This document shows, one piece after another, positions 9,589-17,533 of a stretch of DNA of 64,000 nucleotides. Under the pieces are notes generated by a model. It did no database searches. It was not told where the DNA came from and saw only the letters and a program-made list of their open reading frames with translations. The stretch is taken from contig NZ_BMNR01000001.1 in assembly GCF_014646655.1 (NCBI RefSeq), positions 688,572 to 752,571 of the forward strand. Reading direction: 5' to 3'. Position 1 is the first letter of the stretch. Each line of letters opens with the position of its first letter. Both the position numbers and the translations under genes were made by a program. This DNA comes from Yeosuana aromativorans. GTDB taxonomy: Bacteria; Bacteroidota; Bacteroidia; Flavobacteriales; Flavobacteriaceae.

Positions 9589-9610
9589 TAAACGAAGTTA
9601 AAAAAATGTT

Positions 9611-9638
9611 AAATAAAAAAGCCGACAAGAATCGGCTT
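9611..9638 (-). terminator. Intrinsic terminator of pheS
   Basis: AAGCCGA (9619-9625) pairs with TCGGCTT (9632-9638) around a 6-base loop. Read on the minus strand, the hairpin is followed by TTTTTTATTT. It starts 23 bp after the pheS stop codon and insulates the efflux operon promoter just downstream. Confidence 0.8.
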
Positions 9639-9661
9639 GAAGTTTCTATACCAAAATCTTT

Positions 9662-10681
9662 TTAAAAAGCAGACTTAAACTGTTCTAAAAAACGAACGTC
9701 ATTTTCACTCAATAACCTAATATCACTAATTTGGTGAAGTAGTAAAGCAATACGGTCAATACCCATTCCAAAGGCAAACCCGGAATATTCTTTAGAATCT
9801 ATACCGCAGTTTTCAAGTACATTGGGATCTACCATGCCGCAACCCATAATTTCCAACCAACCGGTCCCTTTGGTCATTTTATAATCAGTTTCGGTTTCCA
9901 GTCCCCAATACACATCTACCTCAGCGCTGGGCTCAGTAAATGGAAAATACGATGGGCGCAAGCGTATTTTGGACTTTCCAAACATCTCAGTTGTAAAGTA
10001 TTGAAGTGTTTGCTTAAGGTCTGCAAAACTAACGTCCTTATCTATATACAAGCCTTCCACTTGATGGAAAAAGCAGTGTGACCGCGCTGAGATAGCCTCA
10101 TTTCTAAACACTCTACCAGGTGAAATGGTTCGAATTGGCGGTTTATTATTTTCCATATAGCGCACTTGTACCGAACTGGTATGTGTACGCAACAATATAT
10201 CGGGATTGGTTTGAATAAAAAAGGTGTCCTGCATATCACGGGCCGGATGGTATTCCGGCAAATTCAACGCCGTAAAGTTATGCCAATCATCTTCAATCTC
10301 TGGACCTTCACTGACATTAAAGCCGATTCGTGAAAAAATATCAATGATTTGGTTTTTTACTATGGAAATAGGGTGACGTGCACCAATCTCAATAGGTTCT
10401 CCTGGACGCGATAAATCACCATAAACACCTTTAACCTCTTCTTTGCTTTCAAGTTCTTCCTTTAACGCATTAACGCGTTCTTCTGCTGATTTTTTAAGTT
10501 GATTGATAACTTGACCAAATTCTTTTTTTTGGTCATTGGCCACATTTTTAAACTCTGCAAAATAATCGTTTAGCAGCCCTTTCTTTCCTAAGTATTTTAT
10601 TCTGAATGCTTCTACTTCCTCTTTTGATTGGGCTTTAAACGCCTCTACTTCAGCAATCAGTTCCTTTATCTTGTCTATCAT
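9662..10681 (-). CDS. pheS: Phenylalanine--tRNA ligase alpha subunit
   Basis: 339 residues, normal for bacterial PheS. The N-terminal coiled-coil that grips tRNA spans about residues 1-90 and is rich in Lys and Glu. The class II catalytic core shows motif 2 as SPGRVFRNEAISARSHCFFHQ and motif 3 as GFAFGMGIDRIALLLH. The protein forms a cytoplasmic alpha2-beta2 enzyme with PheT, which is encoded elsewhere. The gene has its own terminator; its upstream spacer holds a nested palindrome described separately. Confidence 0.97.
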   Translation of the reverse strand: MIDKIKELIAEVEAFKAQSKEEVEAFRIKYLGKKGLLNDYFAEFKNVANDQKKEFGQVINQLKKSAEERVNALKEELESKEEVKGVYGDLSRPGEPIEIGARHPISIVKNQIIDIFSRIGFNVSEGPEIEDDWHNFTALNLPEYHPARDMQDTFFIQTNPDILLRTHTSSVQVRYMENNKPPIRTISPGRVFRNEAISARSHCFFHQVEGLYIDKDVSFADLKQTLQYFTTEMFGKSKIRLRPSYFPFTEPSAEVDVYWGLETETDYKMTKGTGWLEIMGCGMVDPNVLENCGIDSKEYSGFAFGMGIDRIALLLHQISDIRLLSENDVRFLEQFKSAF

Positions 10682-10730
10682 GATATCAATTCAAAAAATG
10701 ATGGCAAATTTAATGATTTTTGTTTGAACT

Positions 10731-10820
10731 GCGTTAGTGATGGAGCAATTGTTGGAGCTCTCCCAATTTTATTGGGAAGCGACTTGCGAGAGCACGGCTT
10801 TTTAATTAAAAAGCAACGCC
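10731..10820. repeat. Nested-palindrome intergenic element
   Basis: About 90 bp between two minus-strand genes. GCGTT (10731-10735) pairs with AACGC (10815-10819) as an outer stem. Inside are GCTCTC (10757-10762) / GAGAGC (10788-10793), TCCCAAT (10761-10767) / ATTGGGA (10771-10777) and the perfect 18-bp palindrome GCTTTTTAATTAAAAAGC (10797-10814). It begins 7 bp after the stop of the 118-aa gene. The ends, in the style GGGCGTT...TAACGC, resemble a dispersed intergenic repeat I have seen in Bacteroidetes genomes; that match is from memory and unverified. Confidence 0.6.
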
Positions 10821-10826
10821 CAAATA

Positions 10827-11183
10827 TTAGTTTATAAATTCTATTTCCAAAAAATAGTTAACAATGGCTTCTTTCATCAAAACGCTTTGCTCACCTGCCT
10901 TAAGATGTGGCAAGGCTTCTTTAACTTTGTAATGTGGCCAGCCTTCTTCATCCACGAAATCAAACTCATAATAGCCGTAGGGTGCCAACAGTTTGCAAAT
11001 AGCTATATGCATTAAATCCAGCTTTTGGTCTTTTTTAAACGTCCGGTTTAATTGTCCCAGCTCCTGAACACCAATCAAATAAATAATGGCATCAAGGTCC
11101 AACGGGGCTCCGTCAGCAAATTGTTTGGATAACTTTTGGGTTACCACTTCCCAACGTTGTTTTAATTGATCGTCTCTTGACAT
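10827..11183 (-). CDS. Conserved hypothetical protein (118 aa)
   Basis: Small soluble protein, mostly helical. Notable conserved-looking stretches are IIYLIGVQELGQ, KLDLMHIAICKLL and the aromatic run YGYYEFDFVDEEGWPHY. There is no signal peptide, membrane helix or known catalytic motif. I recognise the pattern as a flavobacterial conserved protein of unknown role. It lies upstream of pheS on the same strand, but 145 bp with strong palindromes separate them, so an operon is doubtful. Confidence 0.75.
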   Translation of the reverse strand: MSRDDQLKQRWEVVTQKLSKQFADGAPLDLDAIIYLIGVQELGQLNRTFKKDQKLDLMHIAICKLLAPYGYYEFDFVDEEGWPHYKVKEALPHLKAGEQSVLMKEAIVNYFLEIEFIN

Positions 11184-11189
11184 TTTATG

Positions 11190-11235
11190 TTACAAAGTAA
11201 AAAAGTTACAAAGTGACAAAGTTAATTTATATTTG
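11190..11235 (+). promoter_or_regulatory. cvpA promoter with short direct repeats
   Basis: TATATTTG (11228-11235) is an exact -7 box, 17 bp before the cvpA start codon. Upstream, TTACAAAGT occurs at 11190-11198 and 11206-11214, and TGACAAAGT at 11214-11222. The copies are 16 and 8 bp apart. Confidence 0.5.
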
Positions 11236-11252
11236 TTATAAATCTGTATGTT

Positions 11253-11783
11253 ATGAGTATTTTGGACATTGCTTTATTGGTCTTATTGATTTTAGGACTG
11301 GTTCGTGGTTTTAGCCGTGGCTTTTTTGTTGAAATAGCGTCTGTGGTAGCACTGATAGCTGGCGTTTATGGGGCGTTTCATTTTAGCAATTTTGCAGCCA
11401 CTTTTTTAAATGAACGGGTTGATTGGAATGAGAATACGGTTAACATTGCTGCATTTGCCATTACTTTTATCATTATTGTTTTGGTGATTGCTTTGGCCGG
11501 AAAAGCCTTGACCAAAATAGCCGATTTTGCCATGTTGGGGCTTTTAAACAAATTACTTGGCGCATTGTTTGGTGGCTTGAAAGTAGCCCTGATACTGAGT
11601 GTTATTTTAATTGTGTTGGATAAAATGCACGCTAATGTATTATTTGTTAAAGATGCCGATAAGGAAAGTTCTGTACTTTACAAGCCTATTAAATCTTTAG
11701 TGCCTACTATTTTTCCAACGATTCTGGTTAACGGAAAACCTATTGGTGAAGATATTACAGACGACAATAATGATGAAGGGTGA
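11253..11783 (+). CDS. CvpA family inner-membrane protein
   Basis: 176 residues with four hydrophobic segments (about residues 3-20, 28-45, 65-90 and 100-122). The first carries the family signature DIALLVLLILGLVRGFSRGFFVEIAS. CvpA is named for its role in colicin V production; homologues across bacteria act in envelope homeostasis by an unclear mechanism. The last ~25 residues are acidic. A single gene with its own promoter, convergent with the carbonic anhydrase (7 bp between stops). Confidence 0.85.
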   Translation: MSILDIALLVLLILGLVRGFSRGFFVEIASVVALIAGVYGAFHFSNFAATFLNERVDWNENTVNIAAFAITFIIIVLVIALAGKALTKIADFAMLGLLNKLLGALFGGLKVALILSVILIVLDKMHANVLFVKDADKESSVLYKPIKSLVPTIFPTILVNGKPIGEDITDDNNDEG

Positions 11784-11790
11784 TTATGGT

Positions 11791-12417
11791 TTAATCTAAA
11801 TGATAAATTTCCATAATACTTTTTAGAATGCGTTCAAAATCGATTTTCAAATCGATAAGTTTACCAGTATGCACATCAAACACCCAACCGTGAACCTTTA
11901 ACCCTCGCTCTCTTGATGCTTTTTGCACTGCTGCCGTTTTTATAAGGTTTACACATTGTTCCTGAACATTTAGTTCTACTAAACGGTCATATTTTTTTTC
12001 CTCATCAGTAATGGCGTTCAACTCGGTTTTATGAATACGGTATACATCCCGTATGTTGCGTAGCCACGAGTTTAAAATGCCTAAATCTGCGGATTGCATA
12101 GCAGCTTTAACGCCACCACAGGCATAATGGCCACAAACCACAATATGTTTTACTTTCAAGTGAACGACTGCATACTCAACAACCGACATGGCGCTGAGGT
12201 CTATACCAGAAACCATATTAGCTATATTTCGATGGATAAAGGCTTCTCCGGGACCTAGCCCCATTAAGTCTTCGGCTGTGACACGACTATCCGAACAACC
12301 AATGTATAGGAGTTCTGGGCTTTGTCCTTTTCCTAAATTATCAAAATAGTTGTCATCTTCAGATAACTTATTTTGTATCCATTTTTTGTTGTTCTCAAAA
12401 ACCCTGTCTAAATCCAT
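11791..12417 (-). CDS. Beta-class carbonic anhydrase
   Basis: 208 residues. It interconverts CO2 and bicarbonate with a zinc ion held by two Cys and one His. The ligands are visible: CSDSRVTAE (Cys and Asp-Arg dyad near residue 41) and HIVVCGHYACGG (His and Cys near residues 97-101). The N-terminal helix ENNKKWIQNKL and length match the bacterial Can family. It probably supplies bicarbonate for carboxylases at ambient CO2. Single gene between cvpA and batE. Confidence 0.93.
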   Translation of the reverse strand: MDLDRVFENNKKWIQNKLSEDDNYFDNLGKGQSPELLYIGCSDSRVTAEDLMGLGPGEAFIHRNIANMVSGIDLSAMSVVEYAVVHLKVKHIVVCGHYACGGVKAAMQSADLGILNSWLRNIRDVYRIHKTELNAITDEEKKYDRLVELNVQEQCVNLIKTAAVQKASRERGLKVHGWVFDVHTGKLIDLKIDFERILKSIMEIYHLD

Positions 12418-12456
12418 ATTGGCTTATTTTATATAGATAAAGATAAACCAAAAATA

Positions 12457-13206
12457 TCAAAGTTGTTTAATGTTGTCGTTTTCTATCCAACCTGTTTTAC
12501 CATCGGCCAATTTAATTTTTTTCCAACGGTTAATCGTGTCTAAAATTTTAACCTTGGTGCCTTCATGTAGTCTAAACACCTCATTGCTTCTGGTATTGGG
12601 CTCACTTTTTATAGTTGCTTCCTGAGCAAAAACAATCGCCTCTTTGTCATTTTGGTGAACATTATATTTATGGAAAGCAATCACAACAGATATGATTGCT
12701 ATAAAAAGAAAGAGGTTGCTGGACACAAATGCCAATCGTTTTTTAAATGTTGAATAAGTGAAATAATATACCAAAAACAACAATACAAATAAGATAACGG
12801 ATGCTACAGCAACTTTGGCCCAATTATCAAAACTCATGATACCCGTTATGTTTTTTATCAGTTTAGAAAAGCCCGCATCAGGAACGGCGTCTATGGCATC
12901 TACGGTCATATTCTTGGCAAATGCTAAATTGTTTTTTATATCGGGGTCATTAGGTGCCAATTGTAAGGCTTTTTCATAATAATAAATACTGGGTGCTATA
13001 TTGTTGAGTTTATAATGCGCATTAGCCAAATTGAAATACAAAGCTGCTGAATGGTTTTTGGTTTCAAGTATAGCCTTGTATTTATCAATAGCTTCAGCAT
13101 ATTTCCCTTGGTTATACAACTTGTTACCTTGATCAAATAATGTTTGATTTTGGGCAAAACCCCCAAGACTTAACAAAAACGATAGTATAAATAAATACTT
13201 TTTCAT
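12457..13206 (-). CDS. batE: BatE: TPR protein with C-terminal SH3-like domain
   Basis: 249 residues from the chosen ATG, which begins a signal peptide (MKKYLFILSFLLSLGGFAQ); the frame continues 7 codons upstream but those overlap batD. The mature part has TPR units (YNQGKYAEAIDKYKAIL, SAALYFNLANAHYKLNNIAPSIYYYEKAL), then two membrane helices (about residues 130-155 and 160-180), then an SH3-like domain ending GKTGWIENDNIKQL. It is the last gene of the moxR/bat operon. In Bacteroides this operon was linked to aerotolerance; the biochemical role is unknown. The start is 1 bp past the batD stop. Confidence 0.85.
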   Translation of the reverse strand: MKKYLFILSFLLSLGGFAQNQTLFDQGNKLYNQGKYAEAIDKYKAILETKNHSAALYFNLANAHYKLNNIAPSIYYYEKALQLAPNDPDIKNNLAFAKNMTVDAIDAVPDAGFSKLIKNITGIMSFDNWAKVAVASVILFVLLFLVYYFTYSTFKKRLAFVSSNLFLFIAIISVVIAFHKYNVHQNDKEAIVFAQEATIKSEPNTRSNEVFRLHEGTKVKILDTINRWKKIKLADGKTGWIENDNIKQL

Positions 13207-13207
13207 C

Positions 13208-14980
13208 TTAACGTGCTTGTTTATCAATTAATGAAATGGTTTTGGCTGCTTTATCATAATCCTCTTGCATGGTCACTGCTGTAATGGGCGTGTACCTTGC
13301 CAAATCACAATTTTCCATAATACTGCTAAAATCCTTGATGGTCTCTTCGTCAACCCCTCTATCAGAAAGTAGCGTTTTTATTTTGTCCTTGCTTAAATCA
13401 CTGGTCTCTATTCGTAATTTGGCTTTTAAATAATTATGTAAGGCTTTTTCCATAGCAACATAAAAGGCTTCTTTTTGGCCCAATGATTTTTTGGCGTTGC
13501 TTAAATATTTTTTAGCCAATCTATCTGCGGCTCTTATTTTGTTTCCATAAACATCGGCGTCGCGTTCCGCTTTTTTCTTTCTGATGAGTATGGCAAATGG
13601 TATAGCCAAAAACGGTAATAGTAATGAACCCCAAAACAATTTGGTCTCAAAAAAATAAGATGGCTTAATTGATGTAAACTGCGTTTTTGTTTTAATAAAT
13701 GCAAACTGGTCTTTATTGAGAACAACAGGTTGTTTTACCGTATTTGATGTTGTTGAGTTCTCATTTAAATTATTTAAAGGCCCGTCTAACACATCGATGA
13801 CTTTTTCATCTGATGACAAACGTTTATAGGTTTCTGTCTTTAAATCAAAATACGAAAACGAGATGCTAGGTGTTGGATATTTACCTTTGTATTGTGGCAC
13901 TACCGTGTAAGTATCTGAAATAGACCCTTGCATGCCATCTAATGTGGTTCTAACATTTTCATTGTGCTCAGGTTCGTACACTTCTAATGAACTTGGTAAG
14001 GAAATTTTGGGTAGTTTGATAAGTTTTAAATTTCCATTTCCTTTAACCTCAACTTTTGCCTGTAATGATTCTGAAGCTTTAAGCTCTGTTTTGGACAAGG
14101 AAACATCAAACGAAAAATCACCAACAGCCCCCGAAAAATCAGCAGGTTTTCCCGCTTCTGGCAACGGTTTTACGTTAATGGTTTTCTTTCCTGCCGAAAC
14201 CGTTCTGTGCGCTTGCATCATTAATCGTCTGCCAAAAATATCACGCCTGCTTGTTGGCACTTGTACGGTGATATCCAAACTAAGCGGTTCAATATCCAGT
14301 TTTCCCGATTTTTGTGGATACAGCACTGTTTTTCTTAACACCAAAAACCGATAGGTCTCTCCGTTATAGGTTCCTGTTTGTACTTTTTGACCTTGCATAT
14401 CAATGTTCTGGCTCCAGAAATCATTATATCTTGGGCTATCAATTTCCTGCCAATTGTCAACACCTGTATCTGGTGAGACATACAGTTTATAAACCACAGT
14501 AATGGCCTCATTTAAATACGGATTGGTTTTAGAAATTTCGGCTACTAAATGTATGTTTTCAGAAGCAATATAGTTAGGATCATCGGGGTCTTTTGGTATA
14601 TCAACTGCCGCTGTAACTTGAATTTTTACCGGTATTGTTTTATAAATTTTACCATCTATTGTAATGGTTGCCTGATCAATGGTAAAGGTTCCCTGCTTTT
14701 TGGGTGCTAAAAAATAACTATATGTTTTGGTAAAGGATCGTACACCGTTGATCCAAGAATTACTAACGGATTGATTGGGGCCGCCAACAACTGTAAAGTT
14801 GCTGAAATCTGGTGGATTAAAATGATCACCATCTTGGTTCATTTCAAAATCCACACGCAACCGCTCATTAATACCTAGTTTGTTTTTACTAACCTTTGTT
14901 TCAAATTTTACTTGAGCAAAAGTTATCTGAGACACCAACAGTGTCAAAAAAACCAATACTATGTGTTTACTCAATTTCAT
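13208..14980 (-). CDS. batD: BatD (aerotolerance operon surface/periplasmic protein)
   Basis: 590 residues. Signal peptide (residues 1-22, ending SQITFAQ), a long periplasmic part of repeated Ig-like beta domains (about 23-440), one membrane helix near residue 450 (LFWGSLLLPFLAIPFAILI), and a cytoplasmic helical tail of about 120 residues. This is the standard BatD layout. It is thought to act with the VWA proteins BatA and BatB at the membrane. Upstream it is separated from batC by an inserted S23-type gene. Confidence 0.88.
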   Translation of the reverse strand: MKLSKHIVLVFLTLLVSQITFAQVKFETKVSKNKLGINERLRVDFEMNQDGDHFNPPDFSNFTVVGGPNQSVSNSWINGVRSFTKTYSYFLAPKKQGTFTIDQATITIDGKIYKTIPVKIQVTAAVDIPKDPDDPNYIASENIHLVAEISKTNPYLNEAITVVYKLYVSPDTGVDNWQEIDSPRYNDFWSQNIDMQGQKVQTGTYNGETYRFLVLRKTVLYPQKSGKLDIEPLSLDITVQVPTSRRDIFGRRLMMQAHRTVSAGKKTINVKPLPEAGKPADFSGAVGDFSFDVSLSKTELKASESLQAKVEVKGNGNLKLIKLPKISLPSSLEVYEPEHNENVRTTLDGMQGSISDTYTVVPQYKGKYPTPSISFSYFDLKTETYKRLSSDEKVIDVLDGPLNNLNENSTTSNTVKQPVVLNKDQFAFIKTKTQFTSIKPSYFFETKLFWGSLLLPFLAIPFAILIRKKKAERDADVYGNKIRAADRLAKKYLSNAKKSLGQKEAFYVAMEKALHNYLKAKLRIETSDLSKDKIKTLLSDRGVDEETIKDFSSIMENCDLARYTPITAVTMQEDYDKAAKTISLIDKQAR

Positions 14981-14999
14981 AATAAATAACGAACAACGA

Positions 15000-15377
15000 T
15001 TAACGACTTTTGATGCTTGAATTATTGTTTTTAGATGTTTTTATACTCGCAACAAAAATTGAAATTAATTGATTATTTTCATCTATTGCCTTTAAAATAT
15101 TTTCTTCACTTCCATTATACAAATTGGCTTTTTTAATTATTCTTAAACAATTATAACTTTCCCTTAATTCCTTTAAAGAAACCCCCATTTTATGAACAAA
15201 ATCTTTATGTGATTCAGCACTTCTTGCTTCACCATAATTTAAAGCTGGCGACCCTGAAGACCTAATTAATTGATTGCCATAATAATTCCCTGAGTAATTA
15301 TTTTTTAACCCTTCAACCAAATTTATGATTAATACTGCAAAATCGATAATTCGTTCTTCTAAATCACTCGTTTTCAT
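15000..15377 (-). CDS. Four-helix-bundle protein (S23 / 23S rRNA intervening-sequence protein family)
   Basis: 125 residues, all helical. The family pattern is clear: LEERIIDFAVLIINLVEGL, then GNQLIRSSGSPALNYGEARSAESHKDFVHKMGVSLKELRES. Members occur inside 23S rRNA intervening sequences in some bacteria and as free-standing genes in many Bacteroidota; their function is unknown. Here it sits within the bat operon between batC and batD, with 46 bp upstream and 19 bp downstream, both carrying the AATCGTTAA-type spacer sequence. That context suggests later insertion into an ancestral operon. Confidence 0.85.
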   Translation of the reverse strand: MKTSDLEERIIDFAVLIINLVEGLKNNYSGNYYGNQLIRSSGSPALNYGEARSAESHKDFVHKMGVSLKELRESYNCLRIIKKANLYNGSEENILKAIDENNQLISIFVASIKTSKNNNSSIKSR

Positions 15378-15423
15378 TTAATTCTTATCTCACAAATCGT
15401 TAATCTTTAATCCTCAGTTTAAA

Positions 15424-16299
15424 TTACCAATCTTTATCTGTTTTTATTTTGACGCCTTTTTCCTTTTCGGCATTCATTTTTTCCTGAACCTTTTGTTCTT
15501 GGTTATTCATGGCCTCAAGAAGGCTTTTTATTTGTTGTTGCGATAATTTTCCAGGCTGCGGCTGTGGTTGTGCGTTCTGCTTGTCTTTCTTGTCTTGATC
15601 ACCTTTGCCTTGGTCTTTTTTATCATCTTTAGGCTTGCCTTGATCATCTTTTTTGTCGTCTCCTTGTTTTTTATCCTGGTCGCCTTTGTCTTTATTATCG
15701 TCTTTTTTATCCTTATTGTCTTTGTTGTCCTTGTTTTGGTCTTTTTTATCTTTCTTATCCTTGTTGTCTTTGTTATCTTTCTTATCCTTGTTGTCCTTGT
15801 TATCTTTATTGTTTTTGTTTTGGTCTTTTTGTTGCTCTGCACATTGCTTGGCCAATCCTAAATTATAGCGTGTTTCTTCATCTGTAGGGTCATTTCTCAA
15901 AGCATTTTTATACGCTTCAACCGCTTCTTTGCATTTTTTTCCTTTCATCAAAATATTGCCTATGTTATGAAACGCCCTGTGTTTTTCTTCTTTTGAAGTC
16001 GCTGTTTTAGCAGCTTCTTGTTGACGGTACAGGGCTTCCTCAAAGTCGCCGTTTTTATAATACGAATTAGCCAGATTATAGGTTGCTACACTATTTGATG
16101 GGTGTTCTGAAATAGCCTTTCTGTAAGCCATTTCAGCCGAAACAAAATCGTCATTATTAGCCAATTGGTTTGCTTGATAGACATATTCATGAGCTTTCTT
16201 TTGGGCCAATTTGTCCTGCTTATCTTCTTGTTTGTCTTTTTCTTGTGCAAACGAACAGGTAAAAAATAAGGTTAATATGATTAAGACTGTATATTTCAT
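15424..16299 (-). CDS. batC: BatC: TPR protein with Lys/Asp/Asn-rich low-complexity segment
   Basis: 291 residues. Signal peptide (MKYTVLIILTLFFTCSFAQ), then three TPR units (about residues 35-150, for example NNDDFVSAEMAYRKAI, KNGDFEEALYRQQEAA, GKKCKEAVEAYKNAL). A ~90-residue run of KDNKDNKDKKD-type repeats covers about 155-245, followed by a Gln/Pro stretch and a short helical end. TPR-containing BatC follows batB in Bacteroides. The run is coded by near-repeated GAT/AAC/AAA triplets, so it is prone to length change. Confidence 0.85.
   Translation of the reverse strand: MKYTVLIILTLFFTCSFAQEKDKQEDKQDKLAQKKAHEYVYQANQLANNDDFVSAEMAYRKAISEHPSNSVATYNLANSYYKNGDFEEALYRQQEAAKTATSKEEKHRAFHNIGNILMKGKKCKEAVEAYKNALRNDPTDEETRYNLGLAKQCAEQQKDQNKNNKDNKDNKDKKDNKDNKDKKDKKDQNKDNKDNKDKKDDNKDKGDQDKKQGDDKKDDQGKPKDDKKDQGKGDQDKKDKQNAQPQPQPGKLSQQQIKSLLEAMNNQEQKVQEKMNAEKEKGVKIKTDKDW
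15565..15835 (-). repeat. Low-complexity coding repeat in batC
   Basis: Imperfect 9-18 bp tandem repeats such as TTGTCCTTGTTATCTTT on the plus strand, encoding alternating Lys, Asp and Asn. Long antisense frames here are a by-product of the biased composition, not genes. Confidence 0.8.
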
Positions 16300-16396
16300 T
16301 TGTTATTGTTTGTTTTAAATACGCATCAATCTGTCTATTTTAAACAAAAATTACTTTAAAGGTATTAAACCATTATGTTTGAATCCGTTAAAGGTT

Positions 16397-17434
16397 TTAT
16401 AAATTCTCATTAAATAAATTTAATTTCTTTAGCCATTCTGTTTTTCGTTCCAATAAGAAAATATCAAGTAGCAAGAAGAAAATGGCAAATCCTAAAAACC
16501 ATTGAAACTGGTCTTTAAAATCGGCATATTGCTTGGCCTCGAACTCCGTTTTATCCATTTTATTTAAAATCTCGGTAATTTCATCAACCACTTTGCCTGT
16601 GTTTCTTCCATTTATGTAAACACCATTGGCGTTGCTGGCAATGTCCTTAAGCACTTCTTCATTTAAACGAGTAATGACAGTTTCTCCCTGACTGTCTTTT
16701 TTATAATTTAAAACAATCCCATTGCGTTTTTCTGGGATTGGTCCACCTTTAACGTCGCCTACGCCAATGGTATAAATCCGAATGCCTTCTTTACTGGCTT
16801 CTTTTGCAACAGCGGCCGCTTCTTCACTATGGTCCTCTCCATCTGATATAATAATCAAAACGCGGTTGGTCTGTTCGGCATCATCATAATAGGTTTTTGC
16901 CAAATTAATGGCCTCATTGATAGCCGTTCCTTGTGATGACAACATATCGGTATTCATACTTTGCAAAAACATTTTAGCTGCTGCATAATCTGTTGTGATG
17001 GGCAATTGCGGAAATGCTTTTCCTGCATAAGCTATGATTCCAACTCGGTCACTGGCCAATTTATTGATGATTTGAGTAACCAGCTGTTTGGCTTTTTCCA
17101 ATCGGTTGGGGGCAATATCTTCGGCCAGCATACTTTTGGATACATCGATTGCAAACACAATATCAACACCTTCGCGTTTTACGGTTTCAAGCTTGGTGCC
17201 TATTTTTGGATTTACCAATGCAATAGCTAAGCAAGCAAATGCTAAGCACAAAACAATCACTTTTAAGACGGATTTAAACAAAGATGTATTAGGGCTCAAC
17301 CGTTTTAACAACTCCTTTTTAGCGAATTTTTGCTGTGCTTTATGCTTCCAAACTTGCAGAATGAGAAAACATAGAATGATCACAGGGATAACACCCAATA
17401 CCCAAAACCATATTTTTTCGTCTAATTGATACAT
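16397..17434 (-). CDS. batB: BatB: membrane-anchored von Willebrand A domain protein
   Basis: 345 residues. Two N-terminal membrane helices (about residues 8-27 and 57-75), a VWA domain (about 88-290) and a C-terminal membrane helix near residue 320 (FQWFLGFAIFFLLLDIFLL). The metal-ion (MIDAS) site is intact: DVSKS in FAIDVSKSMLAEDI, the Thr in SSQGTAINEA and the Asp in IISDGEDHSEE. Such domains bind protein partners through a divalent metal. The paralogue batA follows the same plan directly upstream, 99 bp away, across a spacer with a TTCGTGG/CCACGAA inverted repeat. Confidence 0.9.
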   Translation of the reverse strand: MYQLDEKIWFWVLGVIPVIILCFLILQVWKHKAQQKFAKKELLKRLSPNTSLFKSVLKVIVLCLAFACLAIALVNPKIGTKLETVKREGVDIVFAIDVSKSMLAEDIAPNRLEKAKQLVTQIINKLASDRVGIIAYAGKAFPQLPITTDYAAAKMFLQSMNTDMLSSQGTAINEAINLAKTYYDDAEQTNRVLIIISDGEDHSEEAAAVAKEASKEGIRIYTIGVGDVKGGPIPEKRNGIVLNYKKDSQGETVITRLNEEVLKDIASNANGVYINGRNTGKVVDEITEILNKMDKTEFEAKQYADFKDQFQWFLGFAIFFLLLDIFLLERKTEWLKKLNLFNENL

Positions 17435-17451
17435 TAACTGTTTATTTGTTT

Positions 17452-17483
17452 TTCGTGGATTTGTTTATTTGATTTACCACGAA
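17452..17483. repeat. Inverted repeat in the batA-batB spacer
   Basis: TTCGTGG (17452-17458) and CCACGAA (17477-17483) are perfectly complementary with an 18-bp AT-rich centre. There is no T-tract, so it is unlikely to terminate the operon; it may stabilise or process the mRNA. Confidence 0.45.
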
Positions 17484-17533
17484 TTCACTAGTATTTATTT
17501 ATTCTATTTTTTTTCAAATTCTATTGGTTCTTT

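Noticed and set aside
9539-9628. N-terminal extension of the efflux regulator
   Set aside because: It would be translated from DNA that holds the predicted promoter and operator, and the family's helix-turn-helix domain begins after the internal Met.
15528-15868. Several long antisense and alternative reading frames across batC
   Set aside because: They arise from the Lys/Asp/Asn codon bias of the low-complexity segment and match no protein pattern.
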